Shown here: one piece after another, positions 63,946-64,000 of the stretch | Position numbering within the stretch: position 1 is the first letter of the stretch | Layout: every line of letters starts with the position of its first letter | Source: Tretioscincus oriximinensis | Lineage: Eukaryota > Chordata > Lepidosauria > Squamata > Gymnophthalmidae | Length of the DNA stretch: 64,000 nucleotides | NCBI GenBank assembly: GCA_022410635.1 | Contig: JAJVDF010000219.1 | Coordinates: 775,455 to 839,454 of the forward strand | Reading direction: 5' to 3' | Position numbers and translations under genes: made by a program | The notes under the pieces: generated by a model | Told to the model about the DNA's origin: nothing | Seen by the model: the letters and a program-made list of their open reading frames with translations, nothing else | The model's database searches: none

Positions 63946-64000
63946 TCCTCTTCATAATGAAAATAAATGTGGAATTAAACATGGCAAACTGACTTACAGT

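Noticed and set aside
63985..64000. A possible minus-strand splice donor (GTAAGT) at the right edge
   Set aside because: The exon would lie outside the window and nothing else supports it.

Overview
This is vertebrate nuclear DNA, almost certainly from a squamate reptile. The evidence is a dense mix of CR1 LINEs, L2-clade LINEs, short L1 tails, tRNA-derived SINEs (one family ending in a TTC microsatellite), MIR-like CORE SINEs, Ty3/Gypsy fragments, a Tc1-like transposon and several small inverted-repeat DNA transposons, all in AT-rich sequence with short exons. Two runs of N (85 and 105 bases) and scattered single N calls mark it as a draft assembly. No bacterial genes, rRNA, CRISPR array or complete tRNA gene was seen.

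One host gene is well supported. The 5' half of IQCA1 (DRC11), a subunit of the nexin-dynein regulatory complex of motile cilia, lies on the minus strand from a CpG-island promoter near 20.5-20.8 kb down to the left edge. Six coding exons join in phase: 20459-20469, 18796-19123, 16881-17000, 11271-11459, 10374-10445 and 1114-1319. They give 308 codons plus two bases, with canonical splice sites. The IQ motif is split by the exon 4/5 intron. The AAA ATPase half must lie beyond base 1. The promoter carries a near-consensus RFX X-box at 20576-20589, as expected for a cilia gene.

From about 21 kb to the right end no host exon was recognised. The main blocks are: CR1 and unclassified dispersed repeats (21-31 kb); an L2 LINE (32.8-33.8 kb); CR1, CORE-SINE and L1 pieces (35-38 kb); a 2.17-kb direct duplication (39951-42119 and 47433-49626) enclosing an L2 tail and two head-to-head broken Gypsy elements; a field of short palindromic modules (49.7-51.1 kb); a decayed endonuclease-type LINE (52.0-55.7 kb); a hAT-like element with a perfect 8-bp target duplication (55.7-56.0 kb); a Tc1-like element (57.1-58.1 kb); and SINEs and purine tracts to the end.

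The Gypsy element on the minus strand has a SCAN-like Gag and integrase remnants upstream of reverse transcriptase, the order typical of Gmr1-like elements. The plus-strand one has a PEG10/RTL-like Gag and stops abruptly in reverse transcriptase at the edge of the second duplicate. None of the transposable elements appears able to make intact protein. All identifications are by eye from motifs and remembered family features; repeat family names are tentative and boundaries are approximate unless a target duplication is given.
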